NCBI GenBank assembly: GCA_017462755.1 | Contig: JAFTQM010000069.1 | Location: 1-49,389 of the forward strand | Source: Lachnospiraceae bacterium | Lineage (GTDB): Bacteria > Bacillota > Clostridia > Lachnospirales > Lachnospiraceae | Direction: 5' to 3' | Length of the DNA stretch: 49,389 nt | Program-made: the position numbers and the translations under genes | Shown: positions 16,699 to 26,076 of the stretch, piece by piece | Numbering within the stretch: the first letter of the stretch is position 1 | Layout: every line of letters begins with the position of its first letter | Notes under the pieces: generated by a model | Seen by the model: the letters and a program-made list of their open reading frames with translations, nothing else | Told to the model about the DNA's origin: nothing | The model's database searches: none

Positions 16699-19600
16699 TT
16701 ACTCAATACTCTTTAAGGATTCAATCATATCTATTTTTTTCAGTTTAAAGTGCATAAAGATACCAATTACAATCGCGAACACCAGCGTTAACAGCGTACT
16801 GTATAAATAGCTTTCGGGTTCAATGATGCGCCCGAACATAACCATATCTACCTCTACCGTCTGCATGACAAAGATGTGCAGCACCTTTCCCAAAAATAAG
16901 CCCGCTACAATTCCAAGCAGCGTCAGAAGCACATTTTCACGATATACATAGGCGCTGACCTCTCCGTCATAAAAGCCCAACACCTTTAACGTTGCCAGCT
17001 CCCGCTTTCGCTCTGTAATGTTGATGTTGCTCAAATTGTACAATACGATAAACGCCAGCAAACCGGCACAGACAATCAGTACATAGGTAATGACATTCAG
17101 ACTCTGCAGCATATCATCAATGGATTTTTGCAGCGTGCTGACCAAGGATACTGACGTAACAATCTCCGACTGCTCCAAGATTCGTTCAGCAACTGCTTCC
17201 TCTGCCGCCTTTTCACTTACCCAAAGACGCAGCAGACAGGTGTTGTATTCCGGTGCTTCTCCAAATATCTGCTCATAGTAGCCTGCGGTAAGAAATGCAT
17301 AATGCGAAATATAGTTTTCGACCGTTGCCACAACCCTTACGGAATATACCTTTGTCTCCTCCGGCTTCAGCGTAATGGTATCTCCGACAGAAACATCCAG
17401 CATTCGCGCCAGCTTTTCGGTCAGTATCACACCATCGTCCGAACTCGTATACTGCTTCTTGCTTTCCCTGTCACGGAACACAAAAAATGTCTGAAAATCG
17501 GCTTCCTTTGGCATAACCATAATACTTGCCGTTTTGGTGGTATGCTCTGTGGCAAAATCCATTGCAGCCTTCTTTACAAAGCCCACGCTTTGAATCTCGG
17601 CATCTGCCAAAAGCATCTCTTCCAGCTCCTTTTGCTGTTCCGGTGTCGATGCAGCAAGTCCGACGGTCACATCCTGCAGCCAAAGCTCCTCGTATTGGAT
17701 TTCCGACATAACGCAGATGGAATCCTTGATGCCAAAGCCCACCAGCAGCAATGCCATACAACCGCCGATACCGATGACAGTCATAAAAAATCGCTTTTTA
17801 TATCGGAACATATTACGCAAGGAGGCTTTTTTCGTAAACGACAGACGCTTCCACAAAAATCCGACCCGCTCTAACAAAAGCCGCTTTCCTGCCTTTGGTG
17901 CCACCGGACGCATCAACGCCGACGGCTGCTCCTTCAATTCACGAATGCAGGCAGACAAAGCTGCAAGCGTCGTACAAAGTACTGCGAGTCCCGTTGCCAA
18001 AATCGCATAATTCCAGTTGATCGGCATGATAACCTCCGGCAAACAGGAATAAACCAGCTTATAGGTCGTAATCACAATATAAGGGAATATTTTACTTCCT
18101 AGCGCCACACCAAACACACTTCCCAAAAGGGTGGCATACAAAGCATATTTTATGTATTTTCCGGCAATGGCTCCCTTCGAATATCCCAGTGCCTTAAGCG
18201 TGCCAATCTGTGTCCGCTCCTCATCCACCATGCGTGTCATTGTCGTTAAGCTGACCAATGCCGCAACCAGAAAGAAGATAGCCGGAAATACCTTACCTAT
18301 GGCTTCCATACGGTCTGCATCCTGTTCGAAGCCGACGTATGCCTCCAGCGTATTACGATCTAACAGATACCATTCCGGTGCCGCCAGTTCACGAACCTCT
18401 GTCCGCTTTTGCTCAATCTCCTGATAAGCTTCGGTAATCGCCTCGCTGTTTTCTGCCAATGCATTGATATAATCCATTTCTGCCTGCTCTAATTCCTGTT
18501 TCTTCGCAAGCAGCTGTTCCTCTGCCGTAACCAGCTCCTGTTCCATCGCAACCAGCTCATCCGCCAGCGTCTGCTTCTGCATTTCAAGCTCGGTTTCCTG
18601 CTCTGCAAGCTCCTGCGCTTTGGCATCCAGCTCTGCTCTCGCATCGGCAATCTGCTGTTCTGCTTCGATGATATCCTCTTCGTAAATTCCCTTCAACGCC
18701 AATATACGCGCAATATCCTTCGGTCCCTGACTAATTGCAGATAATCTCTCTACATAATCATCATACTCCGCCCGTGCTTTAAGCACCGGCTCCTCCTGAA
18801 GGGCAAGCTCCTCATATGCCTGCTCAAGCTGTAGCTTAGCATCGGCAAGCTGCTGCTCATACTCCGTAAAAGCATTCGGTGCCGCTTCCTTTGCCGCTTC
18901 CAGCTCAGTCTTAGACGATTCCAAAGAAGCAAAGCCCTCCTGCAGCTGCTTTTTTCCTTCAATGATATCCGTCGCTGCCTGCTCAAGCTGCTGCTCCTGT
19001 TCCTGCAGCTTGACATATGCCTCATCCAGCTCGGTATACGCCTCCGACTGAATTGTTTCCAGCCGCTTTTGTACCTGCACCTCGGCCAGCGCCTCCAACG
19101 CATCGATTCGCTCCTCCACCAGCTCGTCGTATGCTTCCTGATAGGTATTCAGACCGGCTGCTTCTTCAAACACGACGGCAAGCTCGGTGTAATACTCCGA
19201 TTTCATGTTGTCCGGATAAAGCACCAGAAAGCTTGCTATTTCTCCGTTGCCAATCGTACTGCTTCCTCTTGCAGAGGAGAGATATCTTCCGGTGGTTACC
19301 GAACCGGTAATTGTCAGCTCGGTCTCCCACAGACTGTCTGTTATCTCGGTTTCGTCACCGGACACGATTTTGATTTTATCCCCGAGCCGATAGCCGCTTT
19401 GTGCCAAAAAACGCTCATCCACGGCACACTCCGCATTGCTCTGCGGCAATCTTCCCTCTTCAATCCGGTAGGTATTGACCGTTTCCGTCAGAGAATACAT
19501 CCGTACAACAAGATTTTTATTTACCAACGGTACGAATGCGTCCTTGGTTATAACACCCTCTGCCGCAGCAATTCCTTCGGCATTCCGTACCGCCGTCACA

Positions 19601-19818
19601 TCCTCTTCGGTCAGTCCCATCGTTGAAACAATCCGGGCATCCATCAGATTCGTTGCATCATAAAATGCATCTGCGGACAGCAGCATGTCTCCCTTGCAGG
19701 AACGTAAACCTGCAAAAAAGGCAACTCCAAGGGCAGAAATCAAAAAGATGGACAAAAAGCGCTGCCGCGACTTTCTGATTTCTCTGCGAAATTCTTTTTT
19801 TAATGCTTTTTTCTTCAT
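16699..19818 (-). CDS. ABC exporter permease (FtsX/MacB family) with long extracellular coiled coil
   Basis: A 1039-residue permease. A first membrane segment (about 21-37) is followed by an extracellular region that includes an unusually long Glu/Gln/Ala-rich coiled coil (about 225-475). Then come three membrane helices of the first FtsX domain (about 510-630), a second extracellular domain, and a C-terminal FtsX domain (about 910-1035). It forms a pair with the ATPase gene just upstream (27-base gap). Such systems export lipid-linked or peptide substrates, or transmit mechanical force to extracellular enzymes; no substrate is evident. GAGGAAGACAGGGAAC precedes the ATG. Confidence 0.88.
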   Translation of the reverse strand: MKKKALKKEFRREIRKSRQRFLSIFLISALGVAFFAGLRSCKGDMLLSADAFYDATNLMDARIVSTMGLTEEDVTAVRNAEGIAAAEGVITKDAFVPLVNKNLVVRMYSLTETVNTYRIEEGRLPQSNAECAVDERFLAQSGYRLGDKIKIVSGDETEITDSLWETELTITGSVTTGRYLSSARGSSTIGNGEIASFLVLYPDNMKSEYYTELAVVFEEAAGLNTYQEAYDELVEERIDALEALAEVQVQKRLETIQSEAYTELDEAYVKLQEQEQQLEQAATDIIEGKKQLQEGFASLESSKTELEAAKEAAPNAFTEYEQQLADAKLQLEQAYEELALQEEPVLKARAEYDDYVERLSAISQGPKDIARILALKGIYEEDIIEAEQQIADARAELDAKAQELAEQETELEMQKQTLADELVAMEQELVTAEEQLLAKKQELEQAEMDYINALAENSEAITEAYQEIEQKRTEVRELAAPEWYLLDRNTLEAYVGFEQDADRMEAIGKVFPAIFFLVAALVSLTTMTRMVDEERTQIGTLKALGYSKGAIAGKYIKYALYATLLGSVFGVALGSKIFPYIVITTYKLVYSCLPEVIMPINWNYAILATGLAVLCTTLAALSACIRELKEQPSALMRPVAPKAGKRLLLERVGFLWKRLSFTKKASLRNMFRYKKRFFMTVIGIGGCMALLLVGFGIKDSICVMSEIQYEELWLQDVTVGLAASTPEQQKELEEMLLADAEIQSVGFVKKAAMDFATEHTTKTASIMVMPKEADFQTFFVFRDRESKKQYTSSDDGVILTEKLARMLDVSVGDTITLKPEETKVYSVRVVATVENYISHYAFLTAGYYEQIFGEAPEYNTCLLRLWVSEKAAEEAVAERILEQSEIVTSVSLVSTLQKSIDDMLQSLNVITYVLIVCAGLLAFIVLYNLSNINITERKRELATLKVLGFYDGEVSAYVYRENVLLTLLGIVAGLFLGKVLHIFVMQTVEVDMVMFGRIIEPESYLYSTLLTLVFAIVIGIFMHFKLKKIDMIESLKSIE

Positions 19819-19845
19819 GTTCCCTGTCTTCCTCTTTTCTCGCCC

Positions 19846-20547
19846 TTACCACTCGATGTCCATGACATTTACCGGCTGTTCATTCTTTGTCATTTCGCTG
19901 ACCTTACCATTCTTAATGCGGATAATCCGGTCCGCCATCGGTGCAATCGCAGAGTTATGGGTAATCACCACTACGGTCATCCCTTTTTCCCGACAGGTAT
20001 CCTGCAAAAGCTTCAAAATCTGCTTACCGGTATTGTAATCCAGCGCACCGGTCGGCTCATCGCAAAGCAACAGCTTCGGATTTTTCGCTAACGCTCGCGC
20101 AATCGATACTCTCTGCTGCTCACCACCGGAAAGCTGTGCCGGAAAATTGTCCATCCGCTCGCCTAAGCCCACTTCCTTCAATACCTCCGTCGCATCCAGC
20201 GGGTCCTTGCAAATCTGCAATGCCAGCTCTACGTTCTCCTTTGCAGTCAGGTTCTGTACCAGATTATAAAACTGAAATACAAAGCCAATCTCGTTTCGGC
20301 GGTAGGTCGTCAGACGTTTGGCACGATATGCTGCAACATCCTCTCCGTCTACCAGCACCTGACCGGAATCACATACATCCATTCCGCCCAGAATATTCAA
20401 TACCGTCGTCTTTCCTGCACCACTCGGTCCGGCAATCACGACAAATTCTCCCTTGTCAATTTCAAAATTAATACCGTCCGATGCCGGAATCGTTACATCA
20501 CCCATCCGGTAAATTTTCTTTACATCCTTTAACTCTACAAATGCCAT
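19846..20547 (-). CDS. ABC transporter ATP-binding protein (LolD/MacB type)
   Basis: A 233-residue ATPase with Walker A GPSGAGKT (40-47), Q-loop near '[13 protein letters not shown]', signature [16 protein letters not shown] from 139, Walker B LLLCDEP (D163, E164) and D-loop 'TGALD'. It belongs to the lipoprotein/macrolide-export subfamily and energises the FtsX-type permease encoded next. GAGGAAG 4-5 bases upstream selects the ATG at 20547 rather than an in-frame ATG 11 codons earlier. Confidence 0.92.
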   Translation of the reverse strand: MAFVELKDVKKIYRMGDVTIPASDGINFEIDKGEFVVIAGPSGAGKTTVLNILGGMDVCDSGQVLVDGEDVAAYRAKRLTTYRRNEIGFVFQFYNLVQNLTAKENVELALQICKDPLDATEVLKEVGLGERMDNFPAQLSGGEQQRVSIARALAKNPKLLLCDEPTGALDYNTGKQILKLLQDTCREKGMTVVVITHNSAIAPMADRIIRIKNGKVSEMTKNEQPVNVMDIEW

Positions 20548-20617
20548 GTTTCTTCCTCGTTTCTTATTGCTTTCCCACACGCTTTTTTAGAAAAACGCTA
20601 CTTTAATCAATGCTTCC

Positions 20618-21943
20618 TTAGAGCATCACAACTCCTTCGCCGCTTACCGTTGCATAAATATGTTTTAACGGCTGCACCGGCTCCTTTGAAATCTGAATTG
20701 CTTTCTGAAAACGCTTTTCTGCATCAAGCAGCTTTTTCTCATCATTCGCATACAATACCGCCATCGGCTCTGCCGGATTCAATAAATCTCCAATCTTGGC
20801 TGTCATAATCAATCCGGCTGTCATATCGATTTCACTTTCCTTGGTTTCACGTCCGGCACCCAGCACCAGTGATACCATACCGATTTCCTCGGTCTGTACC
20901 GATGCCAGATAGCCCTCACTCTGCGGATAGATTTCTTTTGCATACGCTGCCACAGGAAAACGCTCCGGCTCATATACATATTTCGGGTCGCCGCCCTGCG
21001 CCTCAACCATCTCTGCGAGCTTCTTTAAGGCACTTCCGTCCGCAATGGTCTGCTTTGCCGCCGCGACTCCCTGCTCGAAATCTGTCACAATTCCGGTGCC
21101 TAACAACATCTGTGCCGCCAATACATAGCAGGACTCCATCAAATCTGCCGGAGCCTTGCCCTTCAAGGCATCTATTGCTTCCTTCACCTCCAAAATATTG
21201 CCCACTGCATAGCCTAACGGCTGGTTCATATCGGACACCACCGCATAGGTCGAGCGTCCGGCATTGTTGCCGAGCTTTACCATTTCCTGCGCCAGTGCAA
21301 TGGAATCCTCCAATGTCTTCATAAATGCACCGCTGCCGGTTTTGACATCCAATACAATCGTATCCGCACCTGCCGCCAGCTTCTTGCTCATGATGCTGCT
21401 GGCAATCAATGCCATCTGGTCTACGGTTGCAGTCACATCACGCAATGCATAAATCTTTTTATCTGCCGGTGCCAAATTGGCTGTCTGCCCCATCACTGCA
21501 ATCCCAAGCTCCTGCACCTGCTTTTCAAATTCTGCCTCTGCCAAATCCACCCGAAAGCCCGGAAAGCTCTCCAGCTTATCAATTGTTCCTCCGGTATGTC
21601 CTAAGCCTCTGCCGGACATCTTTGCCACCGCCACTCCAAGGCTCGCTACCATCGGTCCGACAATCAGGGTGGTCTTATCGCCTACACCGCCGGTACTATG
21701 CTTGTCTGCCGTTTTTTTCTCAATGCCGGAAAGTGTCAGCATATCACCGCTGTGTGCCATTGCCATCGTCAGATGCAGCGTCTCTTCTTCGCTCATCCCT
21801 TCAAAACACACTGCCATCAAAAAAGCAGACATCTGATAATCCGGTATCGTTCCATTGGTATATCCGTTTACAATAAATTCAATCTCTTCTTTTCGTAATG
21901 CTTCCCCATGCTTTTTCTTTTGGATACAATCATACATTCTCAT
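20618..21943 (-). CDS. pdp: Pyrimidine-nucleoside phosphorylase
   Basis: A 441-residue enzyme of the thymidine/pyrimidine phosphorylase family. It cleaves uridine, thymidine or deoxyuridine with phosphate to base and (deoxy)ribose-1-phosphate for nucleoside salvage. The 'DKHSTGGVGDKTTLIVGP' phosphate-binding signature lies at about residues 81-97, followed by 'KMSGRGLGHTGGTIDKLE' and 'SSIMSKKLAAGADTIVLDVK'. AAGGAG precedes the ATG. It has its own promoter, whose -35 lies within the terminator stem of the upstream chemotaxis gene. Confidence 0.92.
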   Translation of the reverse strand: MRMYDCIQKKKHGEALRKEEIEFIVNGYTNGTIPDYQMSAFLMAVCFEGMSEEETLHLTMAMAHSGDMLTLSGIEKKTADKHSTGGVGDKTTLIVGPMVASLGVAVAKMSGRGLGHTGGTIDKLESFPGFRVDLAEAEFEKQVQELGIAVMGQTANLAPADKKIYALRDVTATVDQMALIASSIMSKKLAAGADTIVLDVKTGSGAFMKTLEDSIALAQEMVKLGNNAGRSTYAVVSDMNQPLGYAVGNILEVKEAIDALKGKAPADLMESCYVLAAQMLLGTGIVTDFEQGVAAAKQTIADGSALKKLAEMVEAQGGDPKYVYEPERFPVAAYAKEIYPQSEGYLASVQTEEIGMVSLVLGAGRETKESEIDMTAGLIMTAKIGDLLNPAEPMAVLYANDEKKLLDAEKRFQKAIQISKEPVQPLKHIYATVSGEGVVML

Positions 21944-21981
21944 TGTCGTCTGCTCCTTCTTTGTAAGCTTTTCCTGCTTAT

Positions 21982-22010
21982 ACTATAACATATTTAAAAG
22001 CAGCCTGCAA
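21982..22010 (-). promoter_or_regulatory. Promoter of pdp overlapping the MCP terminator
   Basis: On the minus strand, TTGCAG (22010-22005) and TATAGT (21987-21982) are 17 bases apart. The -35 box is part of the 3' arm of the terminator hairpin of the chemotaxis receptor gene. Confidence 0.55.
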
Positions 22011-22035
22011 ACTAGATTTCTAATCTGCAGACTGC
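21996..22035 (-). terminator. Terminator of the chemotaxis receptor gene
   Basis: On the minus strand, GCAGTCTGCAGATTAGA pairs (with a few G-U and mismatched positions) with TCTAGTTTGCAGGCTGC, followed by CTTTT. It lies 33 bases after the receptor stop codon. Confidence 0.7.
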
Positions 22036-22067
22036 CCGTTTTATGTATTTTTATGCGATACTCCAAC

Positions 22068-23753
22068 CTATTTGGATGCTTTTATCTTGAAGCCTCTTAC
22101 CAACTGATCTAAGGTCTCTACCTGCGCACTCTGCTCTTCGCTGGTTGCTGCGGTTTCTTCTGCGGTCGCTGAATTGTTCTCAACTACGGAAGCCACCTGA
22201 TTTACCGCCTGGTTGATTTCATGAATCGAATCCAGATTACGCTGCATTACTACCGCAATACTCCGCATTTCTTCTGTTGCCATCTTTGCACCATCCATAA
22301 CGACCAGCATGCTTTCTGCGGTTTCCTCTGCAATCGAAATGCCGACGGTAACCGATTCTATTGTTCCCTGAATCAATTCGGTTGTACTGCTTGCTGCCTT
22401 TGCCGATTGCTCTGCCAGACTCTTTACCTGTTCTGCAACAACCGCAAAGCCTCTTCCTGCTTCTCCTGCTCTTGCAGCCTCGATTGCTGCATTTAAGGAT
22501 AAGAGATTGGTCTGGGATGCGATATCATCAATCGTCTGGATAATTGCACCAATCTGCTCCGAACGTTCACTGATTACGGCGATTGCTTCCTTCAATTCAT
22601 CCAGCTTCACGTTTGCCTTCGCCAGCTCTGCTCCTGCATTTTCTGCAATCGACGCAGTCTTCTGTGCATTCTCCGCACTGCCTCTTACGGCTTCCTCCAT
22701 CGTATCCATGGATGCAGTTAATTCTTCTACTACACTTGCCTGATTGGTATTTCCTTCTGCCAAATCCTGCGAAGCTTCTGCTAACTGGCTCGCACCCTGA
22801 TTTACCTGATAGGATACCTCCTGCAAGGTCGAAAGCATCACATTCAGGTCTTTGAGTATTTTATCTACTGCTTCCTTCAACGGAATGAATTCACCAATAT
22901 AATTACTCTGTAATTCGCCGGTAAAATCACCATCTGCCATCTTAATCAAATTAAATGACAGGTCTACAATAATATCCTTCAGGAACTGCTTGGTATCCTG
23001 AATCGCCTGTACCATCGTACCTACTTCGGTATCATCTGCTTCTAACTCTAACTCGGTCGTCAAATCACCCTGTGCTAACAGAAGCATATTGTCATGTACC
23101 TTCAAAATCGGATGCAGCAATTCATTGCGGATAAACTTTACTAGAGTCAATAACGAACGAATCGTGAAAATCATGGATACTACAATCATCACACTGAAGA
23201 CAATCGTAATAATTTCAAAAAGCTTTACCCGTCTCTCTGTTCGCTGCTCAATTTCTTTAAAAAAGTCATTTACATTTTGTTCGATTTTCTCGATACCGCT
23301 CTCGTAATTATTGCCATACAGAATCGACACAGCCGTATCATTATCGTCCTTTTGTGCCGCCGTCATAGCTTCCTCTTCTAACGGAACCAATGAATTAGAA
23401 ATCGTACCGACTTCTTCAATCAACGCCTGCTCTTTCTTCGACAGACCAATATCAAACATGTTTTCCTTTGCAATATCACGCCGCTTCGCGGTATTTACTT
23501 CATTCCAGTAATTGTTATAATGCTCTTCGTCACCGGTAACCGCATAATTACGTGCCTCTGTTGTCAAATACTGCGATGCCTGCCAAAAGTTATTCGCATT
23601 ATCTACCAATTCATAACGCATATCCTTCTGTGCTGAAAGCATATTATTCGCAAAGATTGTCCCGACAATCAATACAATCGATATTGCCAACATAATAATG
23701 GAACCATGAATCAGTTTTTTTGCCATAACACTTTGTGTCACTTTCTTCTTCAT
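22068..23753 (-). CDS. Methyl-accepting chemotaxis protein
   Basis: A 561-residue receptor. Its first membrane helix is about residues 14-38, followed by an extracellular helical sensor (about 40-178), which is probably a four-helix-bundle type, and a second membrane helix (about 180-200). A HAMP domain (about 212-265) and a long signalling coiled coil follow. The conserved hairpin tip '[20 protein letters not shown]' contacts CheA/CheW. The ligand is unknown. GGAGGG precedes the ATG and a 17-bp-spaced promoter lies upstream. No other chemotaxis or flagellar genes are in the window. Confidence 0.93.
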   Translation of the reverse strand: MKKKVTQSVMAKKLIHGSIIMLAISIVLIVGTIFANNMLSAQKDMRYELVDNANNFWQASQYLTTEARNYAVTGDEEHYNNYWNEVNTAKRRDIAKENMFDIGLSKKEQALIEEVGTISNSLVPLEEEAMTAAQKDDNDTAVSILYGNNYESGIEKIEQNVNDFFKEIEQRTERRVKLFEIITIVFSVMIVVSMIFTIRSLLTLVKFIRNELLHPILKVHDNMLLLAQGDLTTELELEADDTEVGTMVQAIQDTKQFLKDIIVDLSFNLIKMADGDFTGELQSNYIGEFIPLKEAVDKILKDLNVMLSTLQEVSYQVNQGASQLAEASQDLAEGNTNQASVVEELTASMDTMEEAVRGSAENAQKTASIAENAGAELAKANVKLDELKEAIAVISERSEQIGAIIQTIDDIASQTNLLSLNAAIEAARAGEAGRGFAVVAEQVKSLAEQSAKAASSTTELIQGTIESVTVGISIAEETAESMLVVMDGAKMATEEMRSIAVVMQRNLDSIHEINQAVNQVASVVENNSATAEETAATSEEQSAQVETLDQLVRGFKIKASK

Positions 23754-23797
23754 ACTTTTGTCCCTCCAGCCATAGCATTATTTTCAAAACCATTATT

Positions 23798-23826
23798 ATT
23801 TTACCATATTCTGAAAACTTAGTCAA
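23798..23826 (-). promoter_or_regulatory. Sigma-A promoter of the chemotaxis receptor gene
   Basis: On the minus strand, TTGACT (23826-23821) and TAAAAT (23803-23798) are 17 bases apart, about 45 bases before the start codon. This is a housekeeping-type promoter rather than a sigma-D flagellar one. Confidence 0.7.
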
Positions 23827-23916
23827 TTACTTTCCTTTTATTTGATTCTTCAACGTTTTAATTGTCATACTTCTCTACAATTCGCTTTTCTACGGTATTA
23901 CAACACCTTACTACGC

Positions 23917-23945
23917 TTGACAAGCCGCAAAAATAAGTATACAAT
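23917..23945 (+). promoter_or_regulatory. Consensus promoter of the DAHP synthase gene
   Basis: Perfect TTGACA (23917-23922), 17 bases, then TACAAT (23940-23945). The start codon is at 24009, leaving a leader of about 57 bases, too short for a T-box; none is visible. Confidence 0.8.
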
Positions 23946-24008
23946 ATCTGCTATATTTTAATGATTTATCTAAGTGAAGTATATATTCAGAAAGGAACGA
24001 ATGATACT

Positions 24009-25040
24009 ATGAGCTTTCAATTTGTTAGAGAAGTAATGTCTCCGGAGGAATTAAAGACACAGCTGCCCCTCTCGGATTTTGCCAAAAAGGTAAAAAAAGA
24101 ACGTGATGAGATGATTAAGAAAGTCTTTACCGGAGAATCCGATAAATTTCTTGCCATCATCGGACCATGCTCTGCCGACAACGAGGATGCGGTATTGGAT
24201 TATCTGAACCGTCTTGCTAAAGTAGCAGAACAGGTTTCTGATAAGATTATTGTTATTCCGCGTATCTATACAAACAAACCGCGTACCACCGGCGAAGGCT
24301 ACAAGGGTATCGTTTCCCAGCCGGACCCGGAAAAGCAGCCGGACTTCCAGGAAGGTCTGTTAGCGATGAGAAGAATGCATCTGCGTGCAATGGACGAAAC
24401 CGGTCTGACTGCAGCGGATGAGATGCTCTATCCGGAAAACTGGCTTTACATTGACGATATTCTCTCCTACGTTGCAGTCGGTGCGCGTTCGGTAGAGGAT
24501 CAGCAGCATCGTCTGACCATCAGTGGTATGGACATTCCTGCCGGTATGAAGAATCCAACCAGCGGTGTTCTTTCCGTAATGATGAATTCCGTTGTAGCTG
24601 CACAGGCAAGTCATACCTTCCTGTATCGCCAGTACGAAGTAAACACAACCGGAAATCCGCTCGCTCACACGATTCTTCGTGGTGCGACCAACAAGCACAA
24701 TCAGTCCATTGCAAACTATCATTATGAGGATTTACTGCTTGTTCATGAAATGTACGCAGAGCATCCAAAGCTGAAAAATCCGGCTTGTATTGTAGATGCA
24801 AACCACTCCAATTCCAACAAACAATACATGGAACAGCCTCGTATCGTCAAGGAAGTGCTGCACAGCCGTCGCGTCAACAGCGATTTGGCAAAGTTAGTTA
24901 AAGGTGTTATGGTGGAAAGCTACATTGAACCGGGCAGCCAGAAGGTTGGCGAGCATATCTACGGTAAATCCATTACCGACCCATGTATTGGCTGGGCTAC
25001 GACGGAAAAGCTGTTGCTTGAAATGGCAGAATTGCTGTAA
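24009..25040 (+). CDS. aroF: 3-deoxy-7-phosphoheptulonate (DAHP) synthase, class I
   Basis: A 343-residue AroF/G/H-type enzyme that condenses phosphoenolpyruvate with erythrose-4-phosphate, the entry step of the shikimate pathway. Family motifs are 'IIGPCSADNEDAV', 'KPRTTGEGYKGIV', the 'GARSVEDQQHR' region, 'ATNKHNQSIAN' and the metal-binding 'VDANHSNSNKQ'. AAAGGA lies about 11 bases before the ATG at 24009; the ATG at 24001 is out of frame. No ACT or chorismate mutase domain is attached. It is a monocistronic unit with its own promoter and terminator. Confidence 0.93.
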   Translation: MSFQFVREVMSPEELKTQLPLSDFAKKVKKERDEMIKKVFTGESDKFLAIIGPCSADNEDAVLDYLNRLAKVAEQVSDKIIVIPRIYTNKPRTTGEGYKGIVSQPDPEKQPDFQEGLLAMRRMHLRAMDETGLTAADEMLYPENWLYIDDILSYVAVGARSVEDQQHRLTISGMDIPAGMKNPTSGVLSVMMNSVVAAQASHTFLYRQYEVNTTGNPLAHTILRGATNKHNQSIANYHYEDLLLVHEMYAEHPKLKNPACIVDANHSNSNKQYMEQPRIVKEVLHSRRVNSDLAKLVKGVMVESYIEPGSQKVGEHIYGKSITDPCIGWATTEKLLLEMAELL

Positions 25041-25062
25041 TTTCGTTTTATTCCAAACAAAT

Positions 25063-25112
25063 AAAAAGCAGAAAGGACTATGCGGAGCTTCCGCTCTCCT
25101 TTCTGCTTTTTT
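25063..25112. terminator. Bidirectional terminator between DAHP synthase and xerD-like genes
   Basis: AAAAAGCAGAAAGGA (25063-25077) pairs with TCCTTTCTGCTTTTT (25097-25111), with an inner GCGGAAGC-like hairpin (25082-25094). T runs exist in both directions and the two flanking genes converge here. Confidence 0.9.
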
Positions 25113-25139
25113 GACTCTCTTTTTCCTGTTTTTTGTCAT

Positions 25140-26054
25140 CTAGTGTACAAGGGGATGCGCTTTCTGATATACCTCTCTGACTGCCCTTCCGCCAGCTTTT
25201 ACATGCTGACCGGCAAAGGACAAATCCGACACACCCAAAAGCTCCTGCATAGCATACAAATCTGCGCCGTTTTGCAGCATGTGCGCAATAAAGGAATCCC
25301 GAATGGTCTGAGGACTGAGCTCAGGCACGCCAAGCTTCACACCGTAGGCTCGAACCAGCTTCCAAAGTCCCTGTCTGGTAAACGGTTCACCATTTCGTGC
25401 CGGAAACAAAATAGAGTCCTTGAACTCATTTTCTCTCTCTGTCCCGTCCTCTGCGCAATTCTCTTCTTGCTCCCTTCGCATCGTCTGATATTTTCCCAAT
25501 GCCTCTACAGCAGTCTCATGTAACGGCACAATTCGTTCCCGTTTTCCATTGTGAACACAAACATAGCCGAGCTTTAGATTCACATCTCTCCAGCATAGAC
25601 CGGCAAGCTCACTCGCCTTCATCCCGGTCGCATACAAAAGCTCCAGAATAGCCTTGTCACGTATCCCCTTCGCCTTCATTGTATCCGGCAGGCTCAAAAG
25701 CTTTTTCATCTGCTTTGGCTCCAGTATCTCTACCTCCTTGCGCGTCACTCTGGCGACCTTTAGCTGCTCCGTCGGATCCTCCTTCACATATCCTTTCCGA
25801 ATGCAAAAATCAAAAAAGCCGCGCAATGCCGCCATCTTTCTCGCAATACTAGCAGGCTTCTTTCCCTCCTGCTCCAATGCCAGCAGATAGGAATTGCAAT
25901 TCGTATCTGTAACCCGCTCCAGACGTAAAATTTGATTTTTGTAGAGGAAACGTAAAAAATGGTACAAATCCAATTCGTAAGCATCCGCCGTATTCTTCGC
26001 AATGCTCCGATTTTCTATCAAATAATCCAGATATTCTAACACATATTTTTCCAT
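25140..26054 (-). CDS. XerD-like tyrosine recombinase lacking catalytic residues
   Basis: A 304-residue protein with the full XerC/XerD architecture: an N-terminal SAM-like core-binding domain (1-95) and a catalytic-fold domain (about 110-300). Aligned by eye to the XerD pattern, most active-site residues are changed. Arg I of 'TGLRxSEL' is Lys146. The HxxR histidine is Gln249 (R252 is kept). The GHS histidine is Val275. The nucleophilic Tyr of 'IYTHV' is Gly282 ('SFAGQHV'). Lys171 is kept. The reading frame is intact and the 'VREVYQKAHP' tail is conserved. The Nudix-SpoIIM-XerD order is the normal xerD locus. It probably does not cleave DNA. GGAAGGA precedes the ATG. Confidence 0.85.
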   Translation of the reverse strand: MEKYVLEYLDYLIENRSIAKNTADAYELDLYHFLRFLYKNQILRLERVTDTNCNSYLLALEQEGKKPASIARKMAALRGFFDFCIRKGYVKEDPTEQLKVARVTRKEVEILEPKQMKKLLSLPDTMKAKGIRDKAILELLYATGMKASELAGLCWRDVNLKLGYVCVHNGKRERIVPLHETAVEALGKYQTMRREQEENCAEDGTERENEFKDSILFPARNGEPFTRQGLWKLVRAYGVKLGVPELSPQTIRDSFIAHMLQNGADLYAMQELLGVSDLSFAGQHVKAGGRAVREVYQKAHPLVH

Positions 26055-26076
26055 AGTATTCCTTCCAACTTCCTTT

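Noticed and set aside
23823-24008. Possible T-box or tryptophan/phenylalanine leader before DAHP synthase
   Set aside because: The transcript leader predicted from the promoter at 23917-23945 is only about 57 bases, with no T-box sequence, leader peptide or terminator hairpin.
25140-26054. XerD-like gene as integrase of a mobile element
   Set aside because: No attachment-site repeats, tRNA gene or phage/transposon cargo nearby; the neighbours are the housekeeping xerD-locus genes, and the active site is degenerate.
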